Notes: generated from the sequence alone by a model not told the origin. A stretch of DNA of 46,353 bases from Candidatus Poribacteria bacterium (GCA_030748495.1 JASMLX010000043.1:1-46353), one strand, 5' to 3'; positions 18,065-27,928 are shown, counted from the stretch's first letter. A program made the numbers and translations.

Positions 18065-18849
18065 ATGAAAACCGCAACGATGCGTATCCGCTTAGTTTTA
18101 GTCAGTATGCTGCTGGCAGGATACTGCCAGGCGGCCATTAACCCTAAAACCCTCGTCGGTATGTGGCTATTTGATGAAGGTACAGGCAAAACAGCAGAAG
18201 ATGCCTCCGGTAACGGTCACAAAGGTCAAATTAAGGGTCCAAAATGGACCAAAGGGAAGTTCGGAAAGGCTTTGTCATTTGAAGGTAACCACGTAGCTAT
18301 TGGCAATTTCGACGGCTATGAGAAAGATCTCACTATCGTGGCTTGGATCAAAACTTCGGCGGCCCCTGCTTGGAGTGATATCATGTGTGGTCCCTGCGGT
18401 GACATCATTCTAACCTTAAAAGATCACAAATTGAACTTCGCAGGACAGTGTGCTAAACCAATCCCCCACAGTGCCTGGTCTACTACCCTTCTCAACGACG
18501 ACAAATGGCATCACATTGCCGGGACCTACAACGGTAGTAAAGCCAAAGTATACGTGGATGGGAAGAAGAAGCGGAGACCGCCGCGGCTGGCGCTTTCATC
18601 ACCGGCCCAAAGAGCATTGGTAGTAATGCCGAAGGCACCGATGAATTCTATAAGGGACTCATCGATGATGTGCCCATCTTCAACGTGCCTTTAAATGAAA
18701 AGGACATAAAAACTATCATGAAAAATGGGGTTGGTATGGCAACCGGAATACTTGCGGTTTCGGGTAGTGACAAGTTGACTACTACGTGGTGCCGTATCAA
18801 ATTGAAGATTAATCAGACTGACCAAAGTAGAGCAACACTTGTAAACTGA
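18065..18849 (+). pseudogene. Secreted LamG domain protein, frameshifted, with extended C-terminus
   Basis: The start MKTATMRIRLVLVSMLLAGYCQA is a clear signal peptide, preceded by GGAGACAACCAG. The LamG domain follows: GMWLFDEGTGKTAEDASGN, GKFGKALSF, LTIVAWIKT and KWHHIAGTYNGSKAKVYVDG. In the purine-rich run near 18570 the frame shifts. The true continuation reads TAAAGAFITGPKSIGSN, EFYKGLIDDVPIFNVPL and SGSDKLTTTWCRIKLK, then runs on to TGA 18847. The related proteins at 1645 and 9677 stop just after this TTW..(L/I)K tail. Here about 14 extra residues follow, consistent with loss of the original stop. The gene is probably inactive, although the shift could be a sequencing error. Confidence 0.75.
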
Positions 18850-19225
18850 GCCCAGCGCGAACAATGGCTAGCTGAAATGGACCAATTTTCTAACTCATCG
18901 TACCCGTAACCGGAGGGAACCAAATAAAGATAAGGCAATACTGCTAATCGAGAGCAGGGGAAGTCCTATCAGAAACACTGCAATTTACAAAAAAACATGT
19001 AGACAACATCATCTAGAACCAGACTACCCAAGAACTTCCCCCCTCAATTCCCATCTCAAGTGGTCATCTAGCTACACTACCGGATTTGCAGGCAAAACGG
19101 CTTTTGATCAACACGGCGTTTCCTACCGTGACTATGGGAATACCAATGCTTGGGAGTTGAGGTTGCGTGTCACGAAAGATCCTTTTGTTTGTGATGAATG
19201 GCTAATCCGAGTAGAACAAGAAGTT
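18850..19225 (+). other. Gap with an orphan coding fragment
   Basis: From about 19030 a plus-strand frame is open to TAG 19264-19266, with KWSSSYTTGFAGKTAFDQHG, VSYRDYGNTNAWELRLRVTK and DPFVCDEWLIRVEQE. It has no start signal and I do not recognise it. It looks like the tail of a lost gene. Its last codons lie inside the hairpin at 19226. Bases 18850-19020 hold nothing readable. Confidence 0.35.
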
Positions 19226-19261
19226 CTTTTTAGCAACCGGGTGCACACGGTTGCTAAAAAG
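19226..19261. repeat. Perfect 14-base stem-loop between converging units
   Basis: CTTTTTAGCAACCG at 19226-19239 pairs exactly with CGGTTGCTAAAAAG at 19248-19261 around an eight-base loop. It lies ten bases beyond the stop of the minus-strand phosphoesterase gene. On both strands the transcript would start with the U-run and end with the A-run, the reverse of a normal intrinsic terminator. The stem could still pause or stabilise the 3' end. Confidence 0.6.
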
Positions 19262-19270
19262 CCATAGTTG

Positions 19271-20176
19271 TTATTCGACCTGCTGATGGAGTCTGGTAGA
19301 TTCAAGATTAAGCAGGCTAACCTCGGGTCGACAGTTAAACCGTGCTCCCATCAGGTTCCCCACCCCACGCGTAATGAAAATGTAGCGTTCCGTTAGTTGA
19401 TTTATCGCTGGTTTCCAGGGATACAGGCCTTCGGCCAGCGTCTGATCAGTTACCGCAACAGATAAAAATGGGCGATGACCGAAAAACGGGATTTTGAGTT
19501 GCCCGCCGTGCGTATGTCCACACAACATCAGATCCCAGTGGTAGGGATCCAACATCTGCTTGGAATCGGGGTTGTGCGAAAGCAGGATCACAACCCTATC
19601 TGATGAATTCAGACCGGTGAAGGCGCTCTCTGGTCGACAGGCTCTGCACAGGTAGTCGCCAACACCGACTATCTCGATTGGGGTGCCTTGGACAGTGATA
19701 GATTGGTGTTGGTTGAACAGCAGTTGAATACCGCTCTGATCCAGCAATTGTCCCACCTGTCGATTGTCTTGAAAACGTTTAAAACCGTCGGATAGATTTA
19801 CTCGGTCGTGGTTGCCAAAACAGGCGAAGGTCGGTACCTGGTCAGTTAAAAGTCGCAACAGGCGAAGGTATTGATCAATCCGCCTGATTCGGAAGGTAAT
19901 GAAATCGCCGGTTAAGCAGGCTAAGTCGGGTTGCCGTTCCAAGCCGAGTCGAATGGCAGTCTCGATCTGAGAGTAAGGCACTTCCGGTGAGGCATGAAAG
20001 TCAGATAGGTGGAGAAGTTTTACCCCTTTACCAATCGGCATTTTCGGCAGTTGAATTTCAGTTTCAGTCACATCCAACCATTTAGGTTCAACAAACCGGG
20101 CATAGGCGGCAGTTGCACCAGAAAGGGCCAACAATCCACCGGCCGTCCAGAAAAAGGTACGTCGGCTAAAGGCCAT
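19271..20176 (-). CDS. Exported calcineurin-like metallophosphoesterase
   Basis: From ATG 20176 the protein has about 301 residues and begins MAFSRRTFFWTAGGLLALSG, a twin-arginine-type signal or anchor. The metallophosphoesterase core has all metal-binding blocks: LHLSDFHASPE, CLTGDFI, CFGNHDRVN, LLSHNPDS and LCGHTHGGQLKIP. This set is typical of the YaeI-like group (COG1408). Members act on phospholipid or nucleotide-linked phosphoesters, and the substrate here is unknown. An upstream GTG at 20218 overlaps the stop of the preceding permease, but it would put 14 residues before the twin-arginine motif. The downstream ATG is therefore preferred. It is the last gene of the ABC transporter cluster, a setting that suggests use of imported or periplasmic phosphoesters. 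Confidence 0.8.
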   Translation of the reverse strand: MAFSRRTFFWTAGGLLALSGATAAYARFVEPKWLDVTETEIQLPKMPIGKGVKLLHLSDFHASPEVPYSQIETAIRLGLERQPDLACLTGDFITFRIRRIDQYLRLLRLLTDQVPTFACFGNHDRVNLSDGFKRFQDNRQVGQLLDQSGIQLLFNQHQSITVQGTPIEIVGVGDYLCRACRPESAFTGLNSSDRVVILLSHNPDSKQMLDPYHWDLMLCGHTHGGQLKIPFFGHRPFLSVAVTDQTLAEGLYPWKPAINQLTERYIFITRGVGNLMGARFNCRPEVSLLNLESTRLHQQVE

Positions 20177-20217
20177 CGCCTGGCTTTCCCAAATTGCTCG
20201 GCTTCCCCAATCTGCCA

Positions 20218-21213
20218 CTACCGCGATTGGTTTTCATAACGGATACGTGGGTCTAACCAAATCAGCAACAGGTCTGAGATCAGCGTGCCGATGACGGTCA
20301 ATACACTCAACATCATCACCATGCTACCGGCCAAATACATATCCTGATTCATCAGCGCACGTAATAGCAACGGCCCAGTGGTCGGAATGCCTAACACAAC
20401 CGATGTGATTATGGAACCAGAGACGATTTGGGGTAAGACCCAACCGATATTACTGACCACGGGATTGAGGGCCACCCGAACGGGATATTTCAGTAGCAAC
20501 CTGATTTTGGGTACCCCTTTAGCCTGAGCCGTAACCACATATAGTTTACGCAATTCGTCTAACAGGTTTCCCCTAACCACACGAATCAGTGATGCGGTAC
20601 TAGATGTGCCAAGGACGATGACTGGAATCCAGAGATGGTTTAGTAAGTCGATAAATTTAGCCAACGACCAGGAGGCATTCTGATACTCCGGTGAAAAAAG
20701 TCCACCAACACTCAACCCGAAAATAGCGTCCGAAACGAACATCAGGATCAAGGCAAACAGGAAGTTGGGGATAGCGAGACCAACAAAGCCAATCAACGTA
20801 AACGAGTAGTCGCCCCAAGAGTACTGATTGACAGCTGAATAGATGCCAATCGGTATAGCTGTGGCGTAGACGAAAATCAGCGTTGCAATGGAGATGGTTA
20901 CTGTCAGGAATAAGCGTTCAAAGATTAGTTCGGTGACAGGTTTATTCCACTCAAACGACCGGCCAAAGTTGCCTCGCAACAGTCCACCTATCCAACGCCA
21001 ATATTGAACATAGATTGGGTCGTCCAAACTATATCGTTTGCGTAATGCCTCGACGAGTTCGGCATCAACAGTTTCGCCAGTTTCCTCCAGGGCCGAAATG
21101 TAAGAGGTTAGATAGTCACCAGGTGGTAACTGAATTAAGAGAAACGAAAGCATGGAAATAACCAGTAAAGTGGGAATTATCCACAAGATACGTTTAATGA
21201 TTAAGTTAAACAT
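20218..21213 (-). CDS. Peptide ABC transporter permease, Opp/DppB type
   Basis: The 331-residue inner-membrane protein has an N-terminal helix (IIKRILWIIPTLLVISMLSFLLIQL), a periplasmic loop with PPGDYLTSYIS, then five helices. The coupling motif is visible as RKLYVVTAQAKGVPKIRLLLKYPVRVALNP. The end is LLLIWLDPRIRYENQ, standard for DppB-type permeases. It starts six bases after the stop of the binding-protein gene and belongs to the five-gene transporter cluster. It would pair with the DppC-type permease at 25435. The splitting of the two permease genes to opposite ends of the cluster is less common than the usual adjacent B-C order. Substrate specificity, whether peptide or oligosaccharide, cannot be read from the sequence. 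Confidence 0.9.
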   Translation of the reverse strand: MFNLIIKRILWIIPTLLVISMLSFLLIQLPPGDYLTSYISALEETGETVDAELVEALRKRYSLDDPIYVQYWRWIGGLLRGNFGRSFEWNKPVTELIFERLFLTVTISIATLIFVYATAIPIGIYSAVNQYSWGDYSFTLIGFVGLAIPNFLFALILMFVSDAIFGLSVGGLFSPEYQNASWSLAKFIDLLNHLWIPVIVLGTSSTASLIRVVRGNLLDELRKLYVVTAQAKGVPKIRLLLKYPVRVALNPVVSNIGWVLPQIVSGSIITSVVLGIPTTGPLLLRALMNQDMYLAGSMVMMLSVLTVIGTLISDLLLIWLDPRIRYENQSR

Positions 21214-21219
21214 GGTTGA

Positions 21220-23385
21220 CTAATGCAGGACCGATTGCTCCGATTTAGCTTGGTCGTCGATGGCATAGCACTCCGGGGCTGTACTGCCGGGAGTCCTGAA
21301 AATCCAACCTGACACCGCTACTTCTGGTACATTTCGAAAAGTGTTTTTGACCACAAAAATCGAGGGAATACGGCCAACCGTGCCGATGATCCATAGGTTT
21401 TGGTGATTGATATCGATGATCTGCTGAAAGAGGCGGACTTGTTCGTCAGGATTAGGCGTTCGTTCAATTTGTTGGTACAATTCCATGCACCTTGCCATCT
21501 CTGGTGGAGGCTTAATTCCCTGTTTGCCGTTAGATTGAAACCAACGGGCATAACCAATACCTTGAATCGATTCGGCACTGTAGGGGAAAAACCAACGCGG
21601 ATCCATGACCGGAATTAGTTCGTCGGCTGAGCCCCACACGCCGACATCGTGTAATAGGGCTGATTTTCGGGTGTAGAATAGCTGTCGCGCTTCCAACTTG
21701 AGGTCGGTTTTGATGCCAACCGCAGTCCACTGTTTGGCAATTAGTTCAAACATTGGCGTGCTCAAAAAAACAGAGGCAATTTCGATCCGAATGTGGAGAG
21801 GTTGACCGTCAGGACGAAGCCGGATACCGTCTTTGTTACGTTGACTCAACCCCATTTCATCTAGCAATCGATTGGATTTTACCGGATCGAAATTGGTGTA
21901 GGCTTTTTCATACTTGGCGGAATAGAAAGGCGAAATCGGTGGTGGAGAAATTTGGCACGATTGGGCAATACCAAAAAAGGCAATCTCGTTGAGTTGTCGT
22001 CGGTCGATGGCATGAGAGAGCGCTTTACGAAAACGGTGGTCGGCAAAGATGCTCTTTAGTACGGGATCCTTGTGGTTGAGGTTAATGGCTAAAGCCGAAC
22101 CGCCACCGCTGCTAATCCACAACCTCACACTGTAACCTCGATTTTTACTATTGGCCTTGAACTTGGGAAAATTATCGAATTGGAGATGGCGCCCCTGCAT
22201 CCCAATCTCACCGTTCATAGCCTTCATATTGATGATTTGACCATCGTAGATTTGGAAAGACATCTGGTCGATATAGGGCAGTTGATTGCCATCTTCATCG
22301 ACCTTCCAATAGTAGGGATTTCGCTCAAACAAGATCTGCTGGGCTGGTGGTGGTACCTTCAAGATCCAGGGCCAAAGTCGCGGAATGTCGATGTTCTGCC
22401 AATCTGCCCGATCCTCAAACAACTGATACCAGAAATCGAAAGACTGCTTTTCCGCCATTTTGGCCAGTTGCTCCACCGGGACAAAGTCTGGGTGAAACTG
22501 CTTTAGGTAGTGAGCTGGATATTCGACCATCGGGTAGCTACGGCCAGAAGCTAAGGCTTTGAGAAAGAGACCATAGGGGCTGGAAAATTTGAAGTGGACA
22601 GTGTAATCGTCGACCTTTTCGACTACCATAGGAGTGCCATCTCGCTGATATTCGCGAGGGGTAGTTGGCGTCAATTCCGGATTCCGAATTACATGGTTGT
22701 ACCAAAACAAAATATCATCCACGGTAAATGGCTGACCGTCAGACCAGTGTACGCCTCGTCTTAACCAAAAGGTGTAAGTCCTACCTTCATCTGCGATTTC
22801 CCACTTGACGGCCAAATTGGGCAAAATCTGTTGGGCCATTGGTCCCCAACGGACCAAGCCGTCGTAAGCCAGTCGGGCACGGAAGATTCCCACATCCGGG
22901 GCGCTGGTTCCGTATCGTTGCCACAGACCACCGTAAGGCCCATTTTGGTCGGGTGGATAGATGACCAACGGATCGGCAGGGAGACGTTCTGCCACCGGCG
23001 GCAGCGATTGTCGACCTAGCATCAGCCGATCCAGCATCGGCGATTGGTTGAACTCGCGTTCGCCAGTCCATTCACCGACGGTATGAACACCACCTTCCAT
23101 CTGATCAAATTCCGCTTTGGTTAATGGCTTGAAAGCCGAATTAACCACTCCATTAGGCAGACCCGATTGCTGCAGGCTAGTATTAAGTGTTGCTGCCAAC
23201 CGCTGTAAATCTTGTTTCTGTCCCCATTGGCCTAGTGTCCAGGTGAGACGAGACAAAACCACCACTAGCAGAATCAGGCCGAAGATAATGCCGGCAAACC
23301 GCAGGCCGATAGATGTCGTGGTTGGCAAGTATTTAAAGATTGGATTTGGAGGAGTTATTGATGATGGGTCAGTCTTCATAGGCAT
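21220..23385 (-). CDS. ABC transporter substrate-binding protein (SBP_bac_5), membrane-anchored
   Basis: I place the start at ATG 23385, just after the stop of the ATPase gene (TAGTATG), giving about 721 residues. Residues near 25-50 form one hydrophobic helix (LRFAGIIFGLILLVVVLS) with no lipobox cysteine. The protein is therefore probably held by an uncleaved N-terminal anchor. The mature part is the extended SBP_bac_5 domain. Landmarks include YDGLVRWGP, WKIxDEGRTYTFxLRRGVHWSDG-like sequence (here EIADEGRTYTFWLRRG), PFTVDDILFWYN and HRFRKALSHAIDRRQLNE. At over 700 residues it is longer than typical OppA (about 540), as in distant Chloroflexi or Poribacteria homologues. The ligand may be a peptide or an oligosaccharide. 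Confidence 0.85.
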   Translation of the reverse strand: MPMKTDPSSITPPNPIFKYLPTTTSIGLRFAGIIFGLILLVVVLSRLTWTLGQWGQKQDLQRLAATLNTSLQQSGLPNGVVNSAFKPLTKAEFDQMEGGVHTVGEWTGEREFNQSPMLDRLMLGRQSLPPVAERLPADPLVIYPPDQNGPYGGLWQRYGTSAPDVGIFRARLAYDGLVRWGPMAQQILPNLAVKWEIADEGRTYTFWLRRGVHWSDGQPFTVDDILFWYNHVIRNPELTPTTPREYQRDGTPMVVEKVDDYTVHFKFSSPYGLFLKALASGRSYPMVEYPAHYLKQFHPDFVPVEQLAKMAEKQSFDFWYQLFEDRADWQNIDIPRLWPWILKVPPPAQQILFERNPYYWKVDEDGNQLPYIDQMSFQIYDGQIINMKAMNGEIGMQGRHLQFDNFPKFKANSKNRGYSVRLWISSGGGSALAINLNHKDPVLKSIFADHRFRKALSHAIDRRQLNEIAFFGIAQSCQISPPPISPFYSAKYEKAYTNFDPVKSNRLLDEMGLSQRNKDGIRLRPDGQPLHIRIEIASVFLSTPMFELIAKQWTAVGIKTDLKLEARQLFYTRKSALLHDVGVWGSADELIPVMDPRWFFPYSAESIQGIGYARWFQSNGKQGIKPPPEMARCMELYQQIERTPNPDEQVRLFQQIIDINHQNLWIIGTVGRIPSIFVVKNTFRNVPEVAVSGWIFRTPGSTAPECYAIDDQAKSEQSVLH

Positions 23386-23386
23386 A

Positions 23387-24367
23387 CTAAGCAAAGTAGC
23401 AACGAGCAAAATGCCCCGGTGTAACCTCTCTCAGGTCAGGCACTTCGGTTTTGCATCGATCCTCAGCATGAGGACAACGTGGGTGAAAGACACAACCCGT
23501 CGGCAAGTTGGCAGGATCGGCCACTTCGCCAGATAGTAGTCGACGGTCGCGATTAAGGCTGGGGTCGGGGATGGGTACAGCCGCTAAAAGCGCCTCCGTA
23601 TAGGGATGTTTGGGTTGATCGAGTAATTCTTCCGTCGCACCTAATTCAACTAATCGGCCAGCATACATGACGGCAATTCGGTCAGAGATATGCCCCACCA
23701 CGCTCAAATCGTGGGCAATAAATAGGTAGGTTAGGTGGAAAGACTCTTGTAGATCTTGCAACAAATTTAGGACCTGAGCCTGGACTGACACATCTAGAGC
23801 TGATACCGGCTCATCAGCCACGATTAGTGTTGGTCGTAATGCCAAAGCCCGTGCGATGCCGATTCGTTGCCGTTGCCCGCCGCTGAAAGCGTGCGGGTAT
23901 CGCCGCAGGTGTTCGGTTTTTAAGCCCACTTGTTCCAGAAGTTCACTGACTCGTGCTTCTCGCTCCGACCGATTTATCACCCCGTTGACCAATAGCGGCT
24001 CGCCAATAATATCTGCCACTGTCATGCGGGGATTGAGCGAAGAGTAGGGATCCTGGAAGATCATCTGCATATGTTGCCGCAGCGGGCGCAGTACACCTTC
24101 CGAAACTGTCGCTAAGTTGTAAGATTGGCCATTGACACTAAATATAATCTCACCATCCGTCGGTGATAAGGCACGTAAAAGGGTCCGACCGACCGTCGTC
24201 TTGCCAGAGCCGCTTTCACCTACTAAACCGAGGCATTCGCCCGGATAAAGGTCGAAAGTCACACCATCCACCGCTTTAACCTGCCCTACGATCTTGTTAA
24301 AGAAGCCGGCTTTGATAGGAAAATACTTCTTCAGACCGCGAACTTGTAGCAATGGGGACACATTCAT
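23387..24367 (-). CDS. Peptide ABC transporter ATPase, OppF type
   Basis: The 326-residue ATPase has Walker [16 protein letters not shown], a Q-loop in [16 protein letters not shown], signature [15 protein letters not shown], Walker [13 protein letters not shown] and the switch histidine in LFIAHDLSV. The C-terminal oligopeptide extension has the cysteine pattern [15 protein letters not shown]. Its early [12 protein letters not shown] and ALSPTDGEI are typical of OppF rather than OppD. Its ATG shares a base with the stop of the OppD-type gene (TAATG). The two are therefore translationally coupled and should form the transporter's nucleotide-binding heterodimer. It is intact and of normal length. 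Confidence 0.92.
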   Translation of the reverse strand: MNVSPLLQVRGLKKYFPIKAGFFNKIVGQVKAVDGVTFDLYPGECLGLVGESGSGKTTVGRTLLRALSPTDGEIIFSVNGQSYNLATVSEGVLRPLRQHMQMIFQDPYSSLNPRMTVADIIGEPLLVNGVINRSEREARVSELLEQVGLKTEHLRRYPHAFSGGQRQRIGIARALALRPTLIVADEPVSALDVSVQAQVLNLLQDLQESFHLTYLFIAHDLSVVGHISDRIAVMYAGRLVELGATEELLDQPKHPYTEALLAAVPIPDPSLNRDRRLLSGEVADPANLPTGCVFHPRCPHAEDRCKTEVPDLREVTPGHFARCYFA

Positions 24368-25413
24368 TAGTCAGTCTCACCGCTAGTTTGACGAGTGAAG
24401 GCTATGGTGTCGACTGGTTGACGTTTGACACAAGCCGCTTGATGGTTAGTACCAACCTCAACCAGTTCCGGGGGAGAACCCTGGTCGCATTGGCCGTGGG
24501 TAAATTCCTCGCAACGGGGATGGAAAGGACAACCTGCAATCTGCTCAAACGGGCTGGGGACTGTGCCTTCGATGACTTTGAGTTTAGTCTTCGGTTTTTT
24601 GTCTCGTCCTGGAACCGAAGACAACAAGGCACGCGTATAGGGATGCTGTGGATAGTGAAATAGATCGAAGGCTGACGCCTGTTCGACCACTCGACCTAAG
24701 TACATGACAGCTACTTGATCAGCCATTTCAGCTACCACACCCAGGTCGTGGGTAATCAGCAAAATTGACATTGAGAATTCGGCTTGTAGATTTCGCATCA
24801 ACTGCAGAATTTGGGCTTGAATGGTAACATCCAGAGCCGTAGTCGGTTCGTCGGCAATCAGAAGTTTTGGCCGGCACGCCAAGGCCATAGCAATTACTGC
24901 ACGCTGTCGCAAGCCACCGCTCATTTGATGAGGGTATTGATGGAAACGCTCGGTTGGGTTGGGAATACCAACTCGTCCCATCATGTCGGCCACTTGCTGT
25001 TTGGCGTCATCTTTACCCACATCTAGGTGTAGCCGAATGGCTTCCATAATTTGGTTGCCAACGGTGTGGACTGGGCTAAGGGAAGTCATTGGCTCCTGAA
25101 AAATCATAGCCACGTCCTTGCCTCTGACCGACCGAATCTCTTTTCCTTCAGTTGGCAGATCGGTCAAAACCAAATCGTCTTCATTACCACGGTGGAGGGT
25201 GATATCGCCTGAAACGATGCGACCGGGTGGAGCAATCAGTTGAAGAATCGAGAAAGCGGTTACACTCTTCCCCGAACCGCTTTCACCTACAATGGCTAAA
25301 GTCTGGCCTTGCGGAATCTGTAAATTAACCCCGTTGACCGCTTGCACTGTTCCTTCGTCGAGGAAGAAGTGCGTTTTTAACCCATGAATGCTCAGTAAAG
25401 GGAGGGTTGTCAT
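24367..25413 (-). CDS. Peptide ABC transporter ATPase, OppD type
   Basis: The 348-residue ATPase has Walker [17 protein letters not shown], a Q-loop in [18 protein letters not shown], signature [15 protein letters not shown], Walker [13 protein letters not shown] and LITHDLGVV with the switch histidine. The C-terminal oligopeptide domain carries [16 protein letters not shown]. The sequence [19 protein letters not shown] at the start is typical of OppD. It begins 21 bases after the upstream permease stop. It overlaps the OppF-type gene by one base. It energises transport together with that partner at the inner membrane. Confidence 0.92.
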   Translation of the reverse strand: MTTLPLLSIHGLKTHFFLDEGTVQAVNGVNLQIPQGQTLAIVGESGSGKSVTAFSILQLIAPPGRIVSGDITLHRGNEDDLVLTDLPTEGKEIRSVRGKDVAMIFQEPMTSLSPVHTVGNQIMEAIRLHLDVGKDDAKQQVADMMGRVGIPNPTERFHQYPHQMSGGLRQRAVIAMALACRPKLLIADEPTTALDVTIQAQILQLMRNLQAEFSMSILLITHDLGVVAEMADQVAVMYLGRVVEQASAFDLFHYPQHPYTRALLSSVPGRDKKPKTKLKVIEGTVPSPFEQIAGCPFHPRCEEFTHGQCDQGSPPELVEVGTNHQAACVKRQPVDTIAFTRQTSGETD

Positions 25414-25434
25414 TTGTTCACTGATACTCTCGCT

Positions 25435-26622
25435 TCAACTGCGGTCGTAGGGGTCGGCGGCATCTCGCAGGCCATCACCCATAAAATTAAAAACCAAAAC
25501 GGTCAAGATTACAAATACGGCTGGACTCAACAGCCAAGGATAAAAGGCTACCGTTTGGATGTTTTGGGCCTCTTGCAGTAAAACACCCCAACTGGTAATT
25601 GGTGGTCGCAAGCCCAAGCCCAAAAAACTGAGCGAGGTTTCGCCAATAATCATGCCCGGAATTGCTAAAGTCAAGCTAACGATAATGTGGCTCATAAAGG
25701 AGGGCAGCAAATGATGCCACATTATCCGGGGCTGGCTAGCCCCAGCCAACATAGCAGCAGTGGCGAAATCCTCCTCCCTTAGCGATAAAATTTTGCCCCG
25801 CACCTGACGGGCTAATCCTGTCCAACCAAAAATTGACAATACAACTGTGATCCCGAAATAGATCTGTATAGGTGACCACGTTGAGGGCAATACTGCTGAC
25901 AAAGCCATCCAAAGCGGAATTCGAGGGAAAGAACGGATAATTTCGATGGCACGTTGGATCAGATTATCGATCCAACCGCCATAATAGCCGGAAACAACAC
26001 CGATTAGCAAACCTAAGGAAAAGCTAAGACCAACACCAATTAAACCGATGGTCAGCGAAATTCTGGAACCGTAAATAATCCGTGAGAGGAGGTCTCGTCC
26101 CATCGAATCAGTACCCAGCAAGAACAGCGTTCCACCCGAGTCGACTCCAATCAGATGTCGGCGGGTTTCGAAAAGCCCCCAAAATTGGTAAGGGTGACCT
26201 TTGGCGAAAAGGCGAAGCGGATATTTTTGGCCCCGATCTTCTCGGTAGGATTTATGAAGGGTTTCGGGGTTTCTCCGCCCTTCCAAGCCGTAGACGAAAG
26301 GCCAAAGATGGAAGCCGTCGTCGGAGAAAAAATGGATTCGTTGTGGCGGTGCGTAAGCGTAAGAGGTGTCTTGAAATGACAGCGGATAAGGGGCTAAAAA
26401 TTCGCAGAAAATTACCATCAAATAGAGGAAGAGCAACGTCATCGCCGACCAAACCGCAACTTGGTGTTTACGAAATTTCCACCACATTAACTGCCACTGT
26501 GAGGCGGTATAGAGGTTGGAATCCCGGGTGTTCGTTAAGTCATCGGCAAGAGCGGATACGTCTACCGGGTCGGTCTGAACTGGCTGCTGTGGATCCAATA
26601 GATTACGGGTGTCCCCTTTCAA
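25435..26622 (-). CDS. Peptide ABC transporter permease, Opp/DppC type, with N-terminal extension
   Basis: The 395-residue permease is longer than the usual 300. It has a 45-residue cytoplasmic N-terminus rich in acidic residues. The first helix (VWSAMTLLFLYLMVIFCEFL) is followed by an enlarged periplasmic loop of about 100 residues before the conserved LGTDSMGRDLLSRIIYG. The coupling motif is EEDFATAAMLAGASQPRIMWHHLLPSF, and the end is NFMGDGLRDAADP, as in DppC. The open frame begins at TTG 26622 directly after an in-frame TGA. No ribosome site is clear, so the true start is uncertain. It is the first gene of the transporter cluster. The 235-base gap upstream (26623-26857) should contain the promoter, but I could not place one. 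Confidence 0.88.
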   Translation of the reverse strand: MKGDTRNLLDPQQPVQTDPVDVSALADDLTNTRDSNLYTASQWQLMWWKFRKHQVAVWSAMTLLFLYLMVIFCEFLAPYPLSFQDTSYAYAPPQRIHFFSDDGFHLWPFVYGLEGRRNPETLHKSYREDRGQKYPLRLFAKGHPYQFWGLFETRRHLIGVDSGGTLFLLGTDSMGRDLLSRIIYGSRISLTIGLIGVGLSFSLGLLIGVVSGYYGGWIDNLIQRAIEIIRSFPRIPLWMALSAVLPSTWSPIQIYFGITVVLSIFGWTGLARQVRGKILSLREEDFATAAMLAGASQPRIMWHHLLPSFMSHIIVSLTLAIPGMIIGETSLSFLGLGLRPPITSWGVLLQEAQNIQTVAFYPWLLSPAVFVILTVLVFNFMGDGLRDAADPYDRS

Positions 26623-26857
26623 TCACTGTGGCATATTTTATCAAAAAATCGTTACAAATGACAGGATTAATCCGAAATGGATACCTATCGCAGATTCTCG
26701 GAAGGAAGCTACGAATCCTGTGCCGATTTGATTCAAGGCTAATTGTCCATTTTAAAAGCGATCGGGGTCAAATTCAGCCTCACGGATTGTATGACTAGGC
26801 ATTTTGGCTATCTGAACATCGTCTTCGATAATCAAGATCCGTCTGTCGTCGTATCTA

Positions 26858-27928
26858 TTACGCTTTTGCCTCCATCAGCCATTCAAGGTCAAATTGGTCG
26901 AAAGCAATCGTCTGATAAGGGTGGTCGTCTCCTCGCTCGTAGAAACAGCAAATTAGACCGTTGGGGGCTATGACCAGGTCAGAGTAGGCCGCAGGACCGG
27001 CATGGATCAGTCTGCCCTGATCCCATGTCCGGCACTCATCTCGGCTAACTTTGACTCGCAGTTGTTCGCGGTTTACGCTGGCCGGATTAGCAAACAATAC
27101 CAAGTTTTGATCATCTTCAGCCGGGTTGTATCGGACCATACCGGCCTGACAGATGGGCTCGATCAACGTCTCCTCCCAGCAACCTTCACCCAATGTTAGC
27201 CCTTGATCCCGGCTCCAGGAACCGACGCGGCGCTTTTCCCCTACATAGTTGCGGCTGTTGAGATAAAGCGAGCCGTCCACCGTTTCGACGACGGTACACT
27301 CATTGGTCCCATTCTGGGCAATGCCACCGATATGCCAATGTTGCCCTCCATCGTCGCTGTAAATCAGGTGTGAATGGTAAGGATCGGTTTGACGGTTAAA
27401 ATCGATGCCCACCATATGGTCGCAGGGAACTATCAATCGGCCACGGTGAGGGCCGTGTTCCAACTGGATTCCATGAACTGGACCGGTAGCATACCAGGTC
27501 CAGTTGGGTCGTTTGACACTATCCGTAATTTCGACCGGATCTGCCCATGTTTGACCATCGTCCTGGCTGCTGGTCATCCAAACTGTACGAGGGGCTTGTC
27601 CTTGAGTGATCAGTGTCTCTCCTCCATCGCCCAAATTATGGCAGAACAATAACACGATTTTCCCTGTTTGGCGATCTACAACTGGTGCAGGGTTGCCCGC
27701 TGTGTCACCGGCTCCATCTACGATGACCTGTTGGTTGGTCCATGTATGACCATTGTCGAAACTCCGTTTTAGAAGCAGGTCTATATGTCCAGCGTCACCG
27801 CCTCCTGTTTTTCGTCCTTCACAAAAAGCCAGCAACGTACCGTTATTGGTGACAATAATAGCTGGAATGCGATAAGTATGATAACCATCGCTACCGCTGA
27901 CAAATAGGGATTGATGGGTGTAGTTCAA
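26858..27928 (-). CDS. Sialidase (neuraminidase), GH33-type
   Basis: The 356-residue protein is a six-bladed propeller sialidase, which releases terminal sialic acids. The YRIP motif gives triad Arg20. NSRNY (Arg226) and NREQLRV (Arg287) give the other two arginines. Tyr315 in AAYSDL is the probable nucleophile, paired with Glu210 in NECTV. An Asp in GGGDAGHID (residues 45-50) is the likely acid/base. Asp-boxes occur as SFDNGHTW, SQDDGQTW, SDDGGQHW and a variant SRDECRTW. No signal peptide is present, so it is probably cytoplasmic and acts on imported sialosides. The start is TTG 27928 overlapping the upstream stop (AGTTGA), with AGGAG eight bases before it. It sits between an aldo/keto reductase and the ABC transporter genes on the same strand. 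Confidence 0.88.
   Translation of the reverse strand: MNYTHQSLFVSGSDGYHTYRIPAIIVTNNGTLLAFCEGRKTGGGDAGHIDLLLKRSFDNGHTWTNQQVIVDGAGDTAGNPAPVVDRQTGKIVLLFCHNLGDGGETLITQGQAPRTVWMTSSQDDGQTWADPVEITDSVKRPNWTWYATGPVHGIQLEHGPHRGRLIVPCDHMVGIDFNRQTDPYHSHLIYSDDGGQHWHIGGIAQNGTNECTVVETVDGSLYLNSRNYVGEKRRVGSWSRDQGLTLGEGCWEETLIEPICQAGMVRYNPAEDDQNLVLFANPASVNREQLRVKVSRDECRTWDQGRLIHAGPAAYSDLVIAPNGLICCFYERGDDHPYQTIAFDQFDLEWLMEAKA

Noticed and set aside
26082..26798. Plus-strand 238-residue open frame
   Set aside because: It overlaps the N-terminal half of the DppC-type permease on the other strand and shows no domain of its own.
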